From Pycnopodia helianthoides (taxonomy: Eukaryota; Echinodermata; Asteroidea; Forcipulatida; Asteriidae), in assembly GCA_032158295.1 (NCBI GenBank), contig CM063249.1:10997139-11061138 (forward strand): a DNA stretch of 64,000 nucleotides, read 5' to 3'. The translations under genes were made by a program, and so were the position numbers. Of this stretch, positions 36,001 through 46,662 are shown piece after piece (position 1 is the stretch's first letter; the number at the start of each line of letters is the position of its first letter). The notes beneath the pieces were generated by a model. That model made no database searches. It was not told where the DNA came from and saw only the letters and a list, made by a program, of their open reading frames with translations.

Positions 36001-37887
36001 ATAATTCAAGAAAAAGAGTAATGAATCTGTAATCACACTTTGGAGAAGTACTGTACATGTGTGGTTTACTGTACAGTCATCATGCAAGCAGAAAGTAAAT
36101 TAAATGTGCCTGGTCGAATTGCGTATTAAATCTTGCCGAATAGTAAAACATTGATTTTGACTGCTCTGTCTGGTATTGTGTTTTGAAATGTGTACTGTCC
36201 CAAACCTTTCATATCAACTTCTAAAAATTGTCAGGGCTCGCCATTAAACACTGCTAGCCTGACGTACAATGTCTAGTAAAAACTGCTGTCGGCTAGTAAA
36301 CACCTCTTCTCAACTTGCCCTGTGGGCTACTAAAAACTGTTCAGTCTTCTTGTTTACATTGCTCATATTTATTCCTTTTCAGATGTGATAATGAACTTTT
36401 AAAATGTGTTACTTTATTTTTGATTGTGTGAATGTAACTTCATGTGACCAATAAACTGGTTGTGACTGCGACCATTAATACATGAGAAAGATACATTAAA
36501 TGACAATACATGTATGTTTAAAATCTGGGGGCAAGTAAAATGCACAGTTTACTAGCCCGGTGGGCTACTTTACATAAAGCTTACAAGATCAGACCTGGAA
36601 TTACATCTTGGAGAGGGTAAAGCCAATTTAATTTTGAAAAGGATACTTCCAAAGAAAATCTACTGGAAATGTTTTAAGGGTCAAGAAAAAAGGTCAACAA
36701 GACCAGGGCAACAGAGGCCGTGACCTCTGTGTAAATCCAGACCTGCGAGAATTATGTTACTCGGCTTTCTGTGTGCTACCTGAACATTGTGCCTGCCATG
36801 TTTTTATAAATTGTGATGTCATGAGTCACATTATCTTCACTTGGGCAGATCATCAAGTTGAGCACAAAATACCAGATATATGTTTAAATCATGGAGAAAA
36901 CTTCCTCCATGGTTTAATGAAGAACCTACCTGTCATCATAAATAACATTCAGTTCATTGATGTAAATCTCTGTTAGCAGTCTTAGTTCCTGAAGTAATTC
37001 ACTACGGGAAAGAGAAATAAGACAACAAAAAACATTAATAATGGCCCGACCATTGAGCCTTGCCCAACTTTAGTGTTAAGCTAAGTACGTTTGGTTGTTG
37101 TGATTTCTTATTCACAAGATGGAAATGAACAAAAAATTAAAAATCTAATTTTTGTTATGAACAAATTTGACAAAAGGCCATAACGGTAGGTCTTGAACAC
37201 AGCGCTAGTCAACTGTGAAGCGAGATTGTTTCCTTTTGGGCAACGAGTATAAGGATGTGAACCAAAATCCTTTAGTTTATGGGGGTCCTTTCTCTATGAT
37301 GGGACACACACATTTTTAATCAATCATATTCATAACCAATCATTCATCATTTACGCCAGCAGCAGCTGCAACAAGTTAAAATGAATCATGATTCAGGGAA
37401 ATAATTAACAGTTTTAATTAATAATAATCAGCATTTTAAAAAAAATAATTACGATTTAGCAGATTTAGGCAAAACAACCAGTTTAAACAACACAGCACTA
37501 AGATTCATCGTAAGATGAGTTATCAGTATTACCATAGTGATTTGTATTGTGACATCACTCTATGCTAAGCAACTGCGATTGATTTGCAGTTACGATCAGT
37601 CTGAACTCTTTGTGAAATCGAGCCCTGGGGGTATAACTCTCCCCCTCCCCGAGCCCACACGGACGTCACGTCCCACCCATTAACTAAGACTAAGTCAAAC
37701 GTCATCGCGGTAAAATATATCGACAAATATGTAAGATTAACAGGAAAGATTGAAGGAATTTAATCGGCCCCTCCTCAGTACAGTCAAAGTGTTTTATTTC
37801 AATTGACACAAACCATTCACTGGCATCAGTTCCTTCCGAACAGTCGCTCACTGTGCGAACTTTCGTTCTGCTCATGGAGGCTGCCAT
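30071..37887 (-). CDS. RNF25: RNF25, RWD-RING E3 ubiquitin-protein ligase (frame broken)
   Basis: Eight exons: 37887-37814, 37001-36930, 35974-35872, 35207-35141, 34499-34430, 34086-33919, 32991-32776 and 31728-30071. The RWD domain spans exons 2-5 (LLTEIYINEL, HPATADNVDEQYVC, IRNSRGISDE, GAMLYELIE). The C3H2C3-type RING finger spans exons 6-7 (CVICLHGF, CYHYFHSLCLARY, CAVCREP), and the conserved KGGIIDVEAE helix follows. The large last exon encodes an R/S/Q/N-rich disordered tail ending in two PPGF motifs. Family knowledge: RNF25 is an E3 ligase that ubiquitinates ribosomal eS31 on stalled ribosomes and has been linked to NF-kB signalling. Exon 4 is 67 bp where 68 are needed, and the last exon changes frame near 31445-31490, at 31378-31385 and at 30971-30976. 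Each break lies in or beside a run of one base. The start in exon 1 (MAASMSRTKVR) fits the vertebrate MAAS start but its donor (ATG/GTTTGT) is weak. All other introns are GT-AG. Confidence 0.85.
32252..32643. mobile_element. TTAA-bordered MITE in RNF25 intron 7
   Basis: Complete copy of the 26007-26402 family in the opposite orientation, from TTAAAGGAACATTACAGAAT to CTGTAATGTTCCTTTAA, between exon 8 (31728) and exon 7 (32776). Confidence 0.85.
33755..33793 (+). ncRNA. Degenerate hammerhead-like motif
   Basis: GAAAGACTCTGCTAGGGTCA, then AAATGTCAGGCC. It is related to 6775-6830 in reverse and to 32218-32250. The GAAA core is mutated to AAAA, so it is a fossil. Confidence 0.35.
34791..34956. 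mobile_element. Near-perfect 166-bp palindromic MITE in RNF25 intron 4
   Basis: The arms of about 78 bp are almost identical inverts from CAGGGGTCGATTTCACAAAA to TCCTAAGT, separated by about 8 bases. Inside each arm the word TAGGACTAGTCCTA is itself palindromic and occurs several times, so many alternative foldings exist. An extra copy of the terminus (GTGAAATCGACCCCTGG) sits just outside at 34767. Confidence 0.9.
35680..35800 (+). mobile_element. Fragment of tRNA-Leu-type SINE body
   Basis: The words TAAGGGTTAACCCTGGTGTG, ATAGCAAGCACCCTTGTTTAC and GTGAGCTACAGTGAT match, in reverse, the right-hand part of the SINE region at 60830-60920. Confidence 0.6.
37491..37627. mobile_element. MITE, GGGCTCGATTTCACAAAG family, RNF25 intron 1
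   Basis: Reverse-orientation relative of 3726-3874, ending CTTTGTGAAATCGAGCCCT. The left terminus is worn. Confidence 0.65.
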
Positions 37888-38224
37888 CTTGAATCGCAGC
37901 GCAGGTTTAGTGACGTATTAAAAAGCTGGAATAGTTCGTTGACCTTTGTCAACTGTCATGCAGTGCATGTTCTGTGGGTGGGAGTCACAGACAGAGTCCA
38001 CCACTAACTTCTGATAGCGCCCTCTTTTGAGTCACCTCCTTCAATTCAGCAGTCGGCCATGTGAATTAATATTATCTCCGGGGGTCAGATTACCTGCTGC
38101 CGAAACACCGGCCCCTAGTCAGTAAACACTTGCCCCTTGCTTGTGCATGTTCCACTCGTTTGTTGCAATCCTGCGGCTGATCTAGTTTTACTGTTGTTTG
38201 GTAGATTTCTTGTTTGTATCCATC
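37888..38224. promoter_or_regulatory. Probable bidirectional promoter, RNF25 / GST theta
   Basis: Only 337 bp separate the RNF25 start codon (minus strand) from the first GST start codon (plus strand), so both 5' untranslated regions and both promoters must fit here. A CRE-like TGACGTA lies at about 37911 and an AP-1 consensus TGAGTCA at about 38029. No TATA box stands at a convincing distance from either start. The sites are motif matches only. Confidence 0.6.
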
Positions 38225-41200
38225 ATGAGTTTGAAGGTTTACTTCGACCTCATGTCGCAGCCAGCGAGAGCTGTGGTGCTCTTTTGCAAAGTCAACAAAA
38301 TCCCTTTCACACCAAAACCGGTTGCTCTTCGAAAATGTGAGTATAAAAAATATCACCCCCCCCCCCCACTAAAATAAATAGCAATGGCATTTTCGGTCTG
38401 GACGTCTGTGCACATGTGGAGAGGGGCGGTATCTGCCTCAAGTTCTTATCTTTCCTCCATGTTTTGTTGGCGCTGTTTCTCTACTGTGTACCATTTTGAT
38501 TTATGGTTTTCAATTGATTTTTTAAACAATGTTCTGTACTGTAGGGTTAATTCAGTTTTAGCTTGTTAATGATAGCCTCATTTATATCATAAAGTTTATT
38601 ATTTTGCTTTGCCTAATGTTATATAATGTTACTAGTTTTAGCATGGTTCTATTTCGTTGGCTAGGCCTTATGATGGGTTAGTGTGAGCATCACATGATGT
38701 ATTATTACTATACTACTTTATGGATATGAAAACGTAGTTGCGATAATTGTAACCCACCACTCCTCCCGACAGTCGTGACCACCGTAGCTGTTGGGAGGAT
38801 GGAGGGTTACGATTATCACAACTAAGGAAAATGATTGATATTTATTAAATTGGCTCTGATGTTGACAACCTCATAATCATAAACAGTTCAGAGTAAGCCT
38901 AGGACCAAAGCCATCTCTAGTAGTAGCCCACGTTTAGGCCTACATCTGTGCTACTCTGAACGAACCTCTATCATAGTTCTAGGACTTTCGGATCGGAGTA
39001 CATTTGTGCTACACACACTAGAAGCTTGTCCTAGTAGTGTAGGCCTATAATAAAGGAGAATCCCCTAGTGTGTGTGGCATTGTCAAAAGCCATGTCACAT
39101 CAGTGTAAAGTTGGTGGTGACTAAATTTGTAGGGATTGTAGTCGTTAAGTGAACCAGACTGCAAACAAGCCCATAGCATCTTATAATATGCTTTTGCTCT
39201 TTCTGACTTTGTTATATTTTCATTCATGTAAATCGTTTTGTTTTCTACATTTGTGTCTGTTTAGTGTTTAATATCTAACATTTTCATATAGTGGAGTGCA
39301 TTGCTTTTCTTTTCTTTTTTCATTTATACTTGGACATCTTATTTACAACATAGCAAAAAGCAACCCTAGTATACATGGGTCATTCTGCTCTTGATTTAAC
39401 ATGGTGAAAACAAATACTAGTTTACTAAGATTAAGAGCTTTCAACTTCATACAGTGTGTATCACCATAGAGAAAGGACTGTCCTTTCTCTATGGTATCAC
39501 TGTATTACAAAAGGTGGACCATACCATATAAGGAGAGGAGATGGGTTGAAAAGTTTTCGCAAACATCAGCTGTGACAAAATGACAATAAATTTGCTCATG
39601 CCAAAAATGTTGCCACTCAGAAAGCAGCCCCCAATGGTTGAAAGTTACGAAACCAATCTTTATTTTTCAACCTTGTTAACCAATCCAAAGTAAACACTTC
39701 AGTAAGCCTTGTGTTTATTGGTTGCCCTTGGATCCTTCACTTACATAGATAGCTTTACAGGTCAAAGGCTGTTCATATGAAGGCCGGACGCACACAATAG
39801 TTCACACAACAGTGCAAAGCAGTTAGGGGAAAAACTAGACTGGAAAACCAGTCTTACCATTAATCACGAGAGCAAACCCCGGCATGACATACATACAAGG
39901 GAGTTACGTGCCAAGTATAAAGCATTTGATCATTTAATTGATAACATAAAGTACTTGCATTGCTAGTTGTAACACGTCATGGAAGTCATAAAAGGATGCA
40001 TTCATCATTTTATTCTATTTAAACACACGTAAGTAAAATGTAACCAACTAAATCATTCTGATTTATGTATGACACAGATTTGAAAAGGGATTTGAGAGAT
40101 GGTTCTTTTAAAGTTAGAGTCAAGTATTATATAATAAATCTTGAGGGAACACTCGCAGGTCACGCACCTAACTCCACTGACCCGCCATGGTCACAAATCC
40201 CTATAGGAAAATTGCATACGTATGTCCATTCGGAAAATGTTTACTGTGTAAACTGATGAGTTACCAGTGTGATGACGGGTTAGAAATGCTTTGTGGCAGG
40301 CCGTTTCAAAAGGTTTTTAACTCATTCTAGTTCTTCTCTGGAGGAATAGTTACTCCTAGAACTATGACTCTTGAGGTTACGCTTACGCTATCGGATCTGA
40401 TCGACAGTAAAGTTCATAATTTTGCTATCTATAATCACTATAATCACTATTAACCCTCTTGCTGTCTGACCATTCAATACCATTCAAGTGGTTTTGAATG
40501 ATAGCCAGCCTGAAATAATTATGATACCATGAGGGAATGCATGTACACAGTACACAGTTAGTTTTGTGCACAGTTGTGCCACCGTACACAACCTTGGCAG
40601 TCGAATGGTTTCAAATGGTTGGTCAACTCACTGGAAAATGTTGCCAAGAGTCACTGAGAGTAGGAGGGTTAAGATATCTCCATAATTAGTTGAATTGTAT
40701 CTCATCACCATTTGTTAGATTCATTTGCTGGATTCTAAGATCCTCCGTTTGATTCCTTCTTTTGAAGATGAACATCAAAGCGAGGAATATGGTCTCATCA
40801 GTCCCTTTCGGAAAGTTCCTGCTATCCAAGAGGGGGATTTTACGCTGACAGAGAGGTAAGTTATATAATTTTCTTTGTTCATAAAATCTTCTTTTTTTTC
40901 AGTACATACATTTTTGTTGCTAAGGTTACATCTGTTGAACTGTCCTGTTGTAAAGACCAGGGTAAAATTTCATTCATAATACTTCATTCTTGTAAGAGCA
41001 AGTTCTTCCTTGGTAAAGGGCAAGACAGTTTGTCCTTGGTAAAAGCCATGGTAGTTTGTCCTTGGTAAAGGGCAGGGCAATTCTTACTTGGTGAAGGGCC
41101 TCGTGGCAGTTTTTCTTTGGTAAAGGGCAGGGCAGATCTTCCTCAGTAAAAAGCACTTCTATGAGAAAAGTTAAAATGTATAAATTTTTGTTTCTTCCAC

Positions 41201-43236
41201 AGTGTAGCTATCCTTCAATACCTCGCTGACCGGTACCACTGCCCTGATCATTGGTACCCTAAGGACCCCAAGGCACGGAGCAAGGTGCAGGAGTACATGG
41301 CATGGCAGCACTTGAACACCCGCATACATTGTGCAACAGTCTTCATACACGAGGTACAATCAATCGCAGGTGTAAAATGACATTAACTTCTACATGTGGT
41401 TTCGGGTGTAGTCAATGACACTTGTGTTGTTGAGCAAGACATACCAGCCGTAAAAATAATTATTTTGAGATGCCAGTAGGGTGTGACAAAGTGCTATGTA
41501 AGAACTGTGTTTTCTTTATTTATTATTTCATTTTATCACAGCATGCAAAGATCACATTTTCCTCTTTGCCAGTAACTCCTTGAGTCTTGCCACGTCCGTA
41601 ACCTTAGATCTTTCTCAGGATCCTCGCTGTTCCTTAAAGCACCGCCTTCTGAGTTAGTCCTTTCATTGTTTGCAGTGCATTTTGACCGGGACCATTAAAC
41701 CATGGCCACAGGGACTCAGTGAAACAGTTGCCTGTGTATGTGCAATCCACCACAGTGTCTCTCCACACATGGCCTGGTGACATGACCACAGCCATTACGC
41801 ACGGAAACTCGAATGGCACTTTTTATTAGACCGCCGAGGCGGTGTGTTGCGTAAGAGCTTTGGTTGCTCATCTGAAGTGAACTGTTTAAAATCTGTCTAT
41901 ACACTAATCTCACCAATCCATGTACTGTTTTATTCAACCCCATCAGCAAGCAGTGATTACTGCTAGTTGTATATCGGGTGCATTTTCTCAGAGGGATTTC
42001 ATCCTGAACACATAAAATATCTTTGTAGGTGATTTTGCCCAAAGCCACTGGAAACCCGCCAGATGAAGGAAAACTACGTAAGCATGTTGCTACAATGAAC
42101 ACCACACTCACTAACATAGAGGAAGTCTTCCTGAAGGACACCCCCTATATCTCTGGACATCAGATCAGCATTGCAGACCTGCTGGGAGTTTGTGAGGTAA
42201 TTTGCATTTTGGTCTCAATTGCCGACTCGTAGGTCTTGATTTTAGCCTCACTCTCCAGTGGGTCTAGGTCTTGATCTTGGTCTACAGGCCTCTTGTCTAC
42301 ATGCCTCAGTTTCAGATTTGGTACATGTAGGTATTGGTCTTGACTCTTAGTGTGGGTCTTAGTTGCTGATTGTATGTCTCAGTTTTAGACTTTCCCATGC
42401 CCCTTCTCATTATCTTATTGTCTGAGCTTCATGCCTCAGTTTCAGAATGTTTAGGTCTTGGTCTCTCTCTTGGACCTTTGAACCCACCTCAAGTTTAGGG
42501 AGTTAGGGAGCGTCTCAAAACTCGGTCACGTTCTAGAAAAAGCACAAGAACGTTTCCCCCGGGCACACGCCCGCAATCCATTGGACTGCTAGAATGTTCC
42601 GCTGGATCGCATCATTGTACGCTGGATCGCATCATTGTAACACGTATTACTATTTCAAACGTTCCAATAGAATGTTCCGACGGTCCAACGGAACGATTAA
42701 TGTGCACACGCTGGAATACTTGTCCAGCGATCCAATCAGGACGTTCATATTGTTCCGCTTTTTGAGACACTCCCTCATCGTTGACAACAGGTGCAAGGTA
42801 CAATTTTGCACTGACCATTCTGATTACTCATATAGGTAGAGCAGGTAGTTGCTTCGGGAAGAGACGTCAGTGCTGGTCATCCAACCCTGAGAACCTGGAC
42901 AGAGCGTGTCAAGTCGGAGCTCCGCCCTCACTTTGATGAAGTACACACCTTAATGCACAGTCTCAGGGACAGAAACAAGAAACTCTAAAAAGATCTGCAA
43001 AGGAAGTCCAAATCAAAGTGTTTTTGTGCAAACTTTTACATGGATGCTTTTTCCCCTTATCGCCTCAGGTGGTACAGGTGTCTGCATCGGGTCGAGACAT
43101 CACCGCGGACCATCCCAAACTAGCGGCGTGGATAACACGCGTCAGAGAAGAACTCAGTCCACACTTCGATGAGGTCTTTTCGCTTATAAACAGAGTGCGA
43201 GACAGGAGTTTGAAACAACAGAAATCAAAATTATGA
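38225..43236 (+). CDS. GSTT: Glutathione S-transferase theta, copy 1
   Basis: Exons 38225-38336, 40768-40855, 41203-41353 and 42029-42196, then a last exon that can begin at 42836 (stop 42986-42988) or 43069 (stop 43234-43236). The phases match throughout, giving 223 or 228 residues against about 240 in human GSTT1. Theta class is shown by the N-terminal SQPARAVVLFCKVNKIPF with Ser11 in the place of the theta catalytic serine, by VPAIQEGDFTLTES (the glutathione-binding VP-x(8)-ES region), by the linker MAWQHLNTR and by HQISIADLLGV of the all-helical C-terminal domain. The enzyme conjugates glutathione to electrophiles in the cytosol. It lies head to head with RNF25 and 3.4 kb before copy 2, to which every exon corresponds in length and phase. 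All introns are GT-AG. Confidence 0.9.
38734..38825. mobile_element. Hairpin MITE in GST copy 1 intron 1
   Basis: The ends GTAGTTGCGATAATTGTAAC and GGTTACGATTATCACAACTA are inverted around a CCTCCCGAC / GTTGGGAGG centre. A better preserved relative is at 46129-46205, between the two GST genes. Confidence 0.8.
38826..40767. other. Remainder of GST copy 1 intron 1
   Basis: No gene. A short palindrome ACCATAGAGAAAGGAC / GTCCTTTCTCTATGGT is at about 39463-39495, and TATAATCACTATAATCACTA at 40430 is a small duplication. Confidence 0.5.
40977..41155. repeat. Minisatellite of about 34 bp in GST copy 1 intron 2
   Basis: About five diverged units of GTTTGTCCTTGGTAAAGGGC followed by AGGGCA lie just before exon 3. 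The small open frames over them are artefacts. Confidence 0.75.
41354..42028. other. GST copy 1 intron 3
   Basis: 675 bp between exons 3 and 4. No repeat border and no additional exon is recognised. Confidence 0.5.
42505..42775. mobile_element. MITE in GST copy 1 intron 4
   Basis: The terminal inverted repeats are AGGGAGCGTCTCAAAA and TTTTTGAGACACTCCCT. The interior repeats GCTGGATCGCATCATTGTA in tandem and carries several CGTTCC / GGAACG words in both orientations. It ends 60 bp before the acceptor of last exon a. Confidence 0.8.
42836..42988 (+). CDS. GST theta copy 1, alternative last exon a
   Basis: It follows acceptor CTCATATAG in phase 0 and encodes 50 residues to a TAA (VEQVVASGRDVSAGHPTL at its start). 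By eye about 28 of 50 residues match exon b. It gives the 223-residue form. No AATAAA occurs in the 80 bp between its stop and exon b, so transcripts using it probably carry exon b as 3' untranslated sequence. Confidence 0.8.
   Translation, partial: VEQVVASGRDVSAGHPTLRTWTERVKSELRPHFDEVHTLMHSLRDRNKKL
43069..43236 (+). CDS. GST theta copy 1, alternative last exon b
   Basis: It follows acceptor TTATCGCCTCAG in phase 0 and encodes 55 residues to a TGA (VVQVSASGRDITADHPKL at its start). By eye about 41 of 55 residues match the last exon of copy 2, and the acceptor is the same word, so exon b is closer to copy 2 than to its own neighbour exon a. An ATTAAA is at 43592. Confidence 0.8.
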   Translation: MVQVSASGRDITADHPKLAAWITRVREELSPHFDEVFSLINRVRDRSLKQQKSKL

Positions 43237-44734
43237 AAACGGAAACAACGTCGACGAATACACAGCAGAGAGCATCTGCAGTTGAGTCCGGAAGCTGTGT
43301 GCTGAAATGCCCCCATCTTTGTGGGGGATATGATGATTGAGAACATGATTTGAAAATTTGCCATTATCAGAAATTGCACAAGATACCATTGCAAGAGTTT
43401 GCTATATCTTCAGTGAAGAAGAACAGTATATTCTAAGAAATTCCAAGAAATATTCAGAAGCCTCTTAACCCTCCTATTTTGTGTTCCCCAAAACTTCACT
43501 AAACTGCCAGCCTCATTCCCAGGGGTGATTGATTTCGCCGCGCCATTTTGTCCAGCATGCCTTGCTCGCTCATAACCCCTGGAATTGGTTCATTAAAATG
43601 TGCTTGAATCCACTCTACTCGCCCGCTCAAGTATGGTAACCCGTAAGGCCTAAAGTCAAAGAGCAACTGGTCCCCTCTCGTCTTCTTTGATCTTGTGATA
43701 TGTCTAACTCTATGCAGTTTAGGGTGGCAGTGTGAAAACATGATTCATTTGAAATGGAATGGCGTTCAAATACTTGCATTTTCACACGCACGTACTAAGC
43801 GGCCTACAAGCGCTCAGAATTTTTAAACAAGCGTGCACGCAAAGTAGTCACCTTTGGGAGCCAATCGGCATTGTTTTTCAGTACATCCCTACCAGGGGTT
43901 AGTGACGAGAGGTATTGATACGGCGCACTGCCCGTGGTAGCGAGGCTGCTTAACTGTTTACTCCTTACTGTGCAACTATTACATGCTTTCCTCTAACTTG
44001 TGCATGTTATTCACAAGAGTAGTGCACAGGTACTACAAAGTCCCATTCACTGAATTGTTGTTGTTGTACAGAATTTTGCAGGATAGTCTTATTTTATGGA
44101 GCTGGCCTGCTGTGCTCTCACAGTGTCTTGTTTGTTTTTCCAGAAGCATTTGGTTGACATAGATTAGGCCTCTAGATATACACTGAATCTTGGGTTTTTT
44201 CAGAGGCCATGTATTAAACTACCCGGTACATGTATATGGAACTAAGTTCTTGAAAATTCTAGTCTGCTGTGGTTTTTGGTGGAAGTTGATTATTTGTTTC
44301 TAAAGGCCATGTCACAGGAGATAATTTACAGGCAACCAGCTCCTGGCAATCTCCGATAAGAAAAGTCATTCACATTTCAGTTTTGTTTTGCCGAAGTGTT
44401 CCTTTTTGCATACAGTGAAAGTGGTTGTCTCCAAGTTGTCTTGTGTGACATGGCCTTAACTCGCACACATGTTCTTTTAAGTACAGAACCACTCTCTGCT
44501 GTGGAATTGTGTGGAAGTGAATTACATTGATACAGAAAACAGTTGTTCTTTAAAATTCCACAAAATGACAACGTTGTGGAACTCTGTGGAATAAGTTGGT
44601 TTTTGAACTTAGTGAAATAATTGTAGGAGGGTTAATATGATCCATACTTTAGATCCAATCCTAGGAACTTTCTTTTCAACAAAGTTTTATTTTCATAACT
44701 ACTAACCTTTCTACAAATTTTTATAATAGTAATA
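43237..44734. other. Spacer after GST copy 1
   Basis: 3' untranslated and intergenic sequence. At 43895-43950 the word GGGGTTAGTGACGAGAGGTA and following text repeat the sequence at 9163-9220. No further gene. Confidence 0.45.
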
Positions 44735-44882
44735 ATGGTTTGGGGTTGAACAAAGAAAAATTGACTAGAGCGAGATTTGAACCAACGACCTCTGGATTAA
44801 CGTACCGGCGCTCTACCAACTGAGCTATCTAGCCCTATGTTGGCAGTCTCCCTATTTTGTCAATATCTTTGTTCGGGGTGCC
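44735..44882 (-). mobile_element. tRNA-derived SINE copy 2
   Basis: Nearly identical to 28331-28480. The head lies at 44835-44763 on the minus strand with box A TAGCTCAGTTGGTAGAGCG, which is closer to the tRNA consensus than copy 1. A damaged third copy is at 45057-45100. Confidence 0.7.
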
Positions 44883-45109
44883 AGTCAGAAGCCATACAAT
44901 CGTTAACTGCCGTGTAGCCAGGGATCAAACCCAAGTTTACGATACAACCTGGGAAGCAGCAGCCACGGGATCACCTTGAGGGGATGCTACTTTTTTTGTT
45001 TTAAATGTCAAGTAATGAACCACAAGGGAAACTGACTGGGTAGATTTCAAATGGTTAGGGGTTGAACAAGACAAATTGACTAGACGGATTTGAACCAACG
45101 ACTCCGCAT

Positions 45110-45255
45110 ATTGCATTAAACAACACATGGGACCAACGGCTTTACATCCCATCCGAAGGATGAAGGAATAATAATGAAGTGTCTTGCTCAAGGACATCAG
45201 TGGCAAGACCGGTACTGGAACCCACACTCTGCTAATCAGAAGCACCAGGTGCTCA
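45110..45255 (-). mobile_element. Fragment of tRNA-Leu-type SINE
   Basis: TTACATCCCATCCGAAGGAT, AAGTGTCTTGCTCAAGGACA and GGAACCCACACTCTGCTAAT match the body and box B region of the SINE at 59605-60036. The head is truncated at a C-rich tract. Confidence 0.65.
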
Positions 45256-45699
45256 CCCCCCCCCCTCTTAGAACCATTGCCCCCACCCCCCCCCCCCCAC
45301 CAACAATTAGATCATACAAAATGCACAAATGAATGGTTTGATACATTAAATAGCCCCCCTCCCCCAAATGTATTGTTATTTTACTGGTATAGCTCCCTTA
45401 CAGTTGCATACATCGCCATTGCGGGGGTCAAACAAAGGAAATGTGTATGCGTCATACACAACTCTCGGGAAAGGATAGGGTCTTGCCAGACCTTAGTGAG
45501 GGCGCTGTTCAAGTATGAATATGCAAGAGGTGTATTGAGTCAATTCAAAAATTCTTTCAGAATTCAACATAGTGGGTTTTTTTATGTAAAAGAATAAAAT
45601 ATATATTTTGGTCTAATGCTGTAATCTAATTTTAAGAATTATAAATTAATGAGTGGTGAAGTTAATAAAAATACAAAGATTTCAACAACATTTATTGTG

Positions 45700-46000
45700 T
45701 CCCTTGTCAGCAACCAATGTGCTATACCCATAGCAACCAATGCAATATACCCATAGCAACCAATGTACTATACCCATAGCAACCAATACCCGTAGCAACT
45801 AAATTACTAACCCATAGCAACCAATTTACTATACCAGTAGCAACCAATGTACTAGACCCATAGCAACTAATTTACTATACCCATAGTAACCAATGTACTA
45901 TACTCGTAGCAACCAATGTACTATACTCGTAGCAACCAATGTATTATACCCATAGCAACCAATGTACTGTACCCATAGCAACCAATACCCATAGCAATGG
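45700..46000. repeat. Minisatellite ATACCCATAGCAACCAATGTACT, about 13 units
   Basis: Units of about 22-23 bp, some shortened to 14. Each contains CATAGCAACCAAT. It lies 0.66-0.96 kb upstream of the start of the second GST gene. Confidence 0.9.
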
Positions 46001-46128
46001 CAGCTTCTTGGTTTCTTGCGTCTCACTGGCTAAACTTACGATTCCCTCGATGATCCCTGGAGTATTCAATTTTCCTGCAGCTTCACCGCGGGATAAAAGA
46101 AGACTCCGAGGACCATACCACCTCGGGA

Positions 46129-46205
46129 GTTAGTTGCGATAATCATAACCCTCCATCCTCCCGACGGTCGGAGAGGATGGAGGGTTACGATTATCGCAAC
46201 TACTC
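46129..46205. mobile_element. Hairpin MITE upstream of GST copy 2
   Basis: TAGTTGCGATAATCATAACC and GGTTACGATTATCGCAACTA are near-perfect inverts around CCTCCATCCTCCCGACGGTC. Same family as 38734-38825. Flanking CACTTGAAGCAGTCAATA at 46232 resembles the end of the element at 15203-15392. Confidence 0.85.
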
Positions 46206-46662
46206 GGGAGTAGTATTTTTAACCATAGCACTTGAAGCAGTCAATAGTTGTATAATTTATCAGATCGGATATTTTATGCCAAGTTGCTGGATAGAACTTA
46301 ACACAGAATATAATGCGCCAAATAACTGTACACTGCTGTAACAAAGTTATCTTGCTGACCTTTGTTACTTTACTCATTCCTGCAGGGTAATAATGTTCAT
46401 GAACTCGCGCATGACTTGGCATGAGCATGAGATATACATGCAACAACAGTGTTTACTAATACTATTCATTGTCAACATGCAGTACAGCAGGAACAAAGTT
46501 CGCCCCAATCATTGTGTCTCTTCGTGTTCGCTGGCTGGCTAGCCTTGAACTTGTGCGCCGTCTGTTTCGGAGTGAAAACCACGACCACCTTGAGCAAGGC
46601 TAGCACTACTCTAGTCCTAGGCAGTTGTAGTACGAGTTGGCTACTGATTTGACAACGCCATC

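Larger units (their letters stand above)
31728..37887 (-). other. RNF25 introns: repeats and unexplained sequence
   Basis: The introns contain a MITE (32252-32643), worn hammerhead-like motifs, a 166-bp near-perfect palindrome (34791-34956), a SINE fragment (35680-35800), a CTAGCC-rich repeat with inverted TAGCCCAC words (36235-36570) and a MITE at 37491-37627. No other gene is nested in them. Confidence 0.5.

Noticed and set aside
38090..38356. Minus-strand frame over the first GST exon
   Set aside because: It is antisense to a clear GST theta exon and has no domain.
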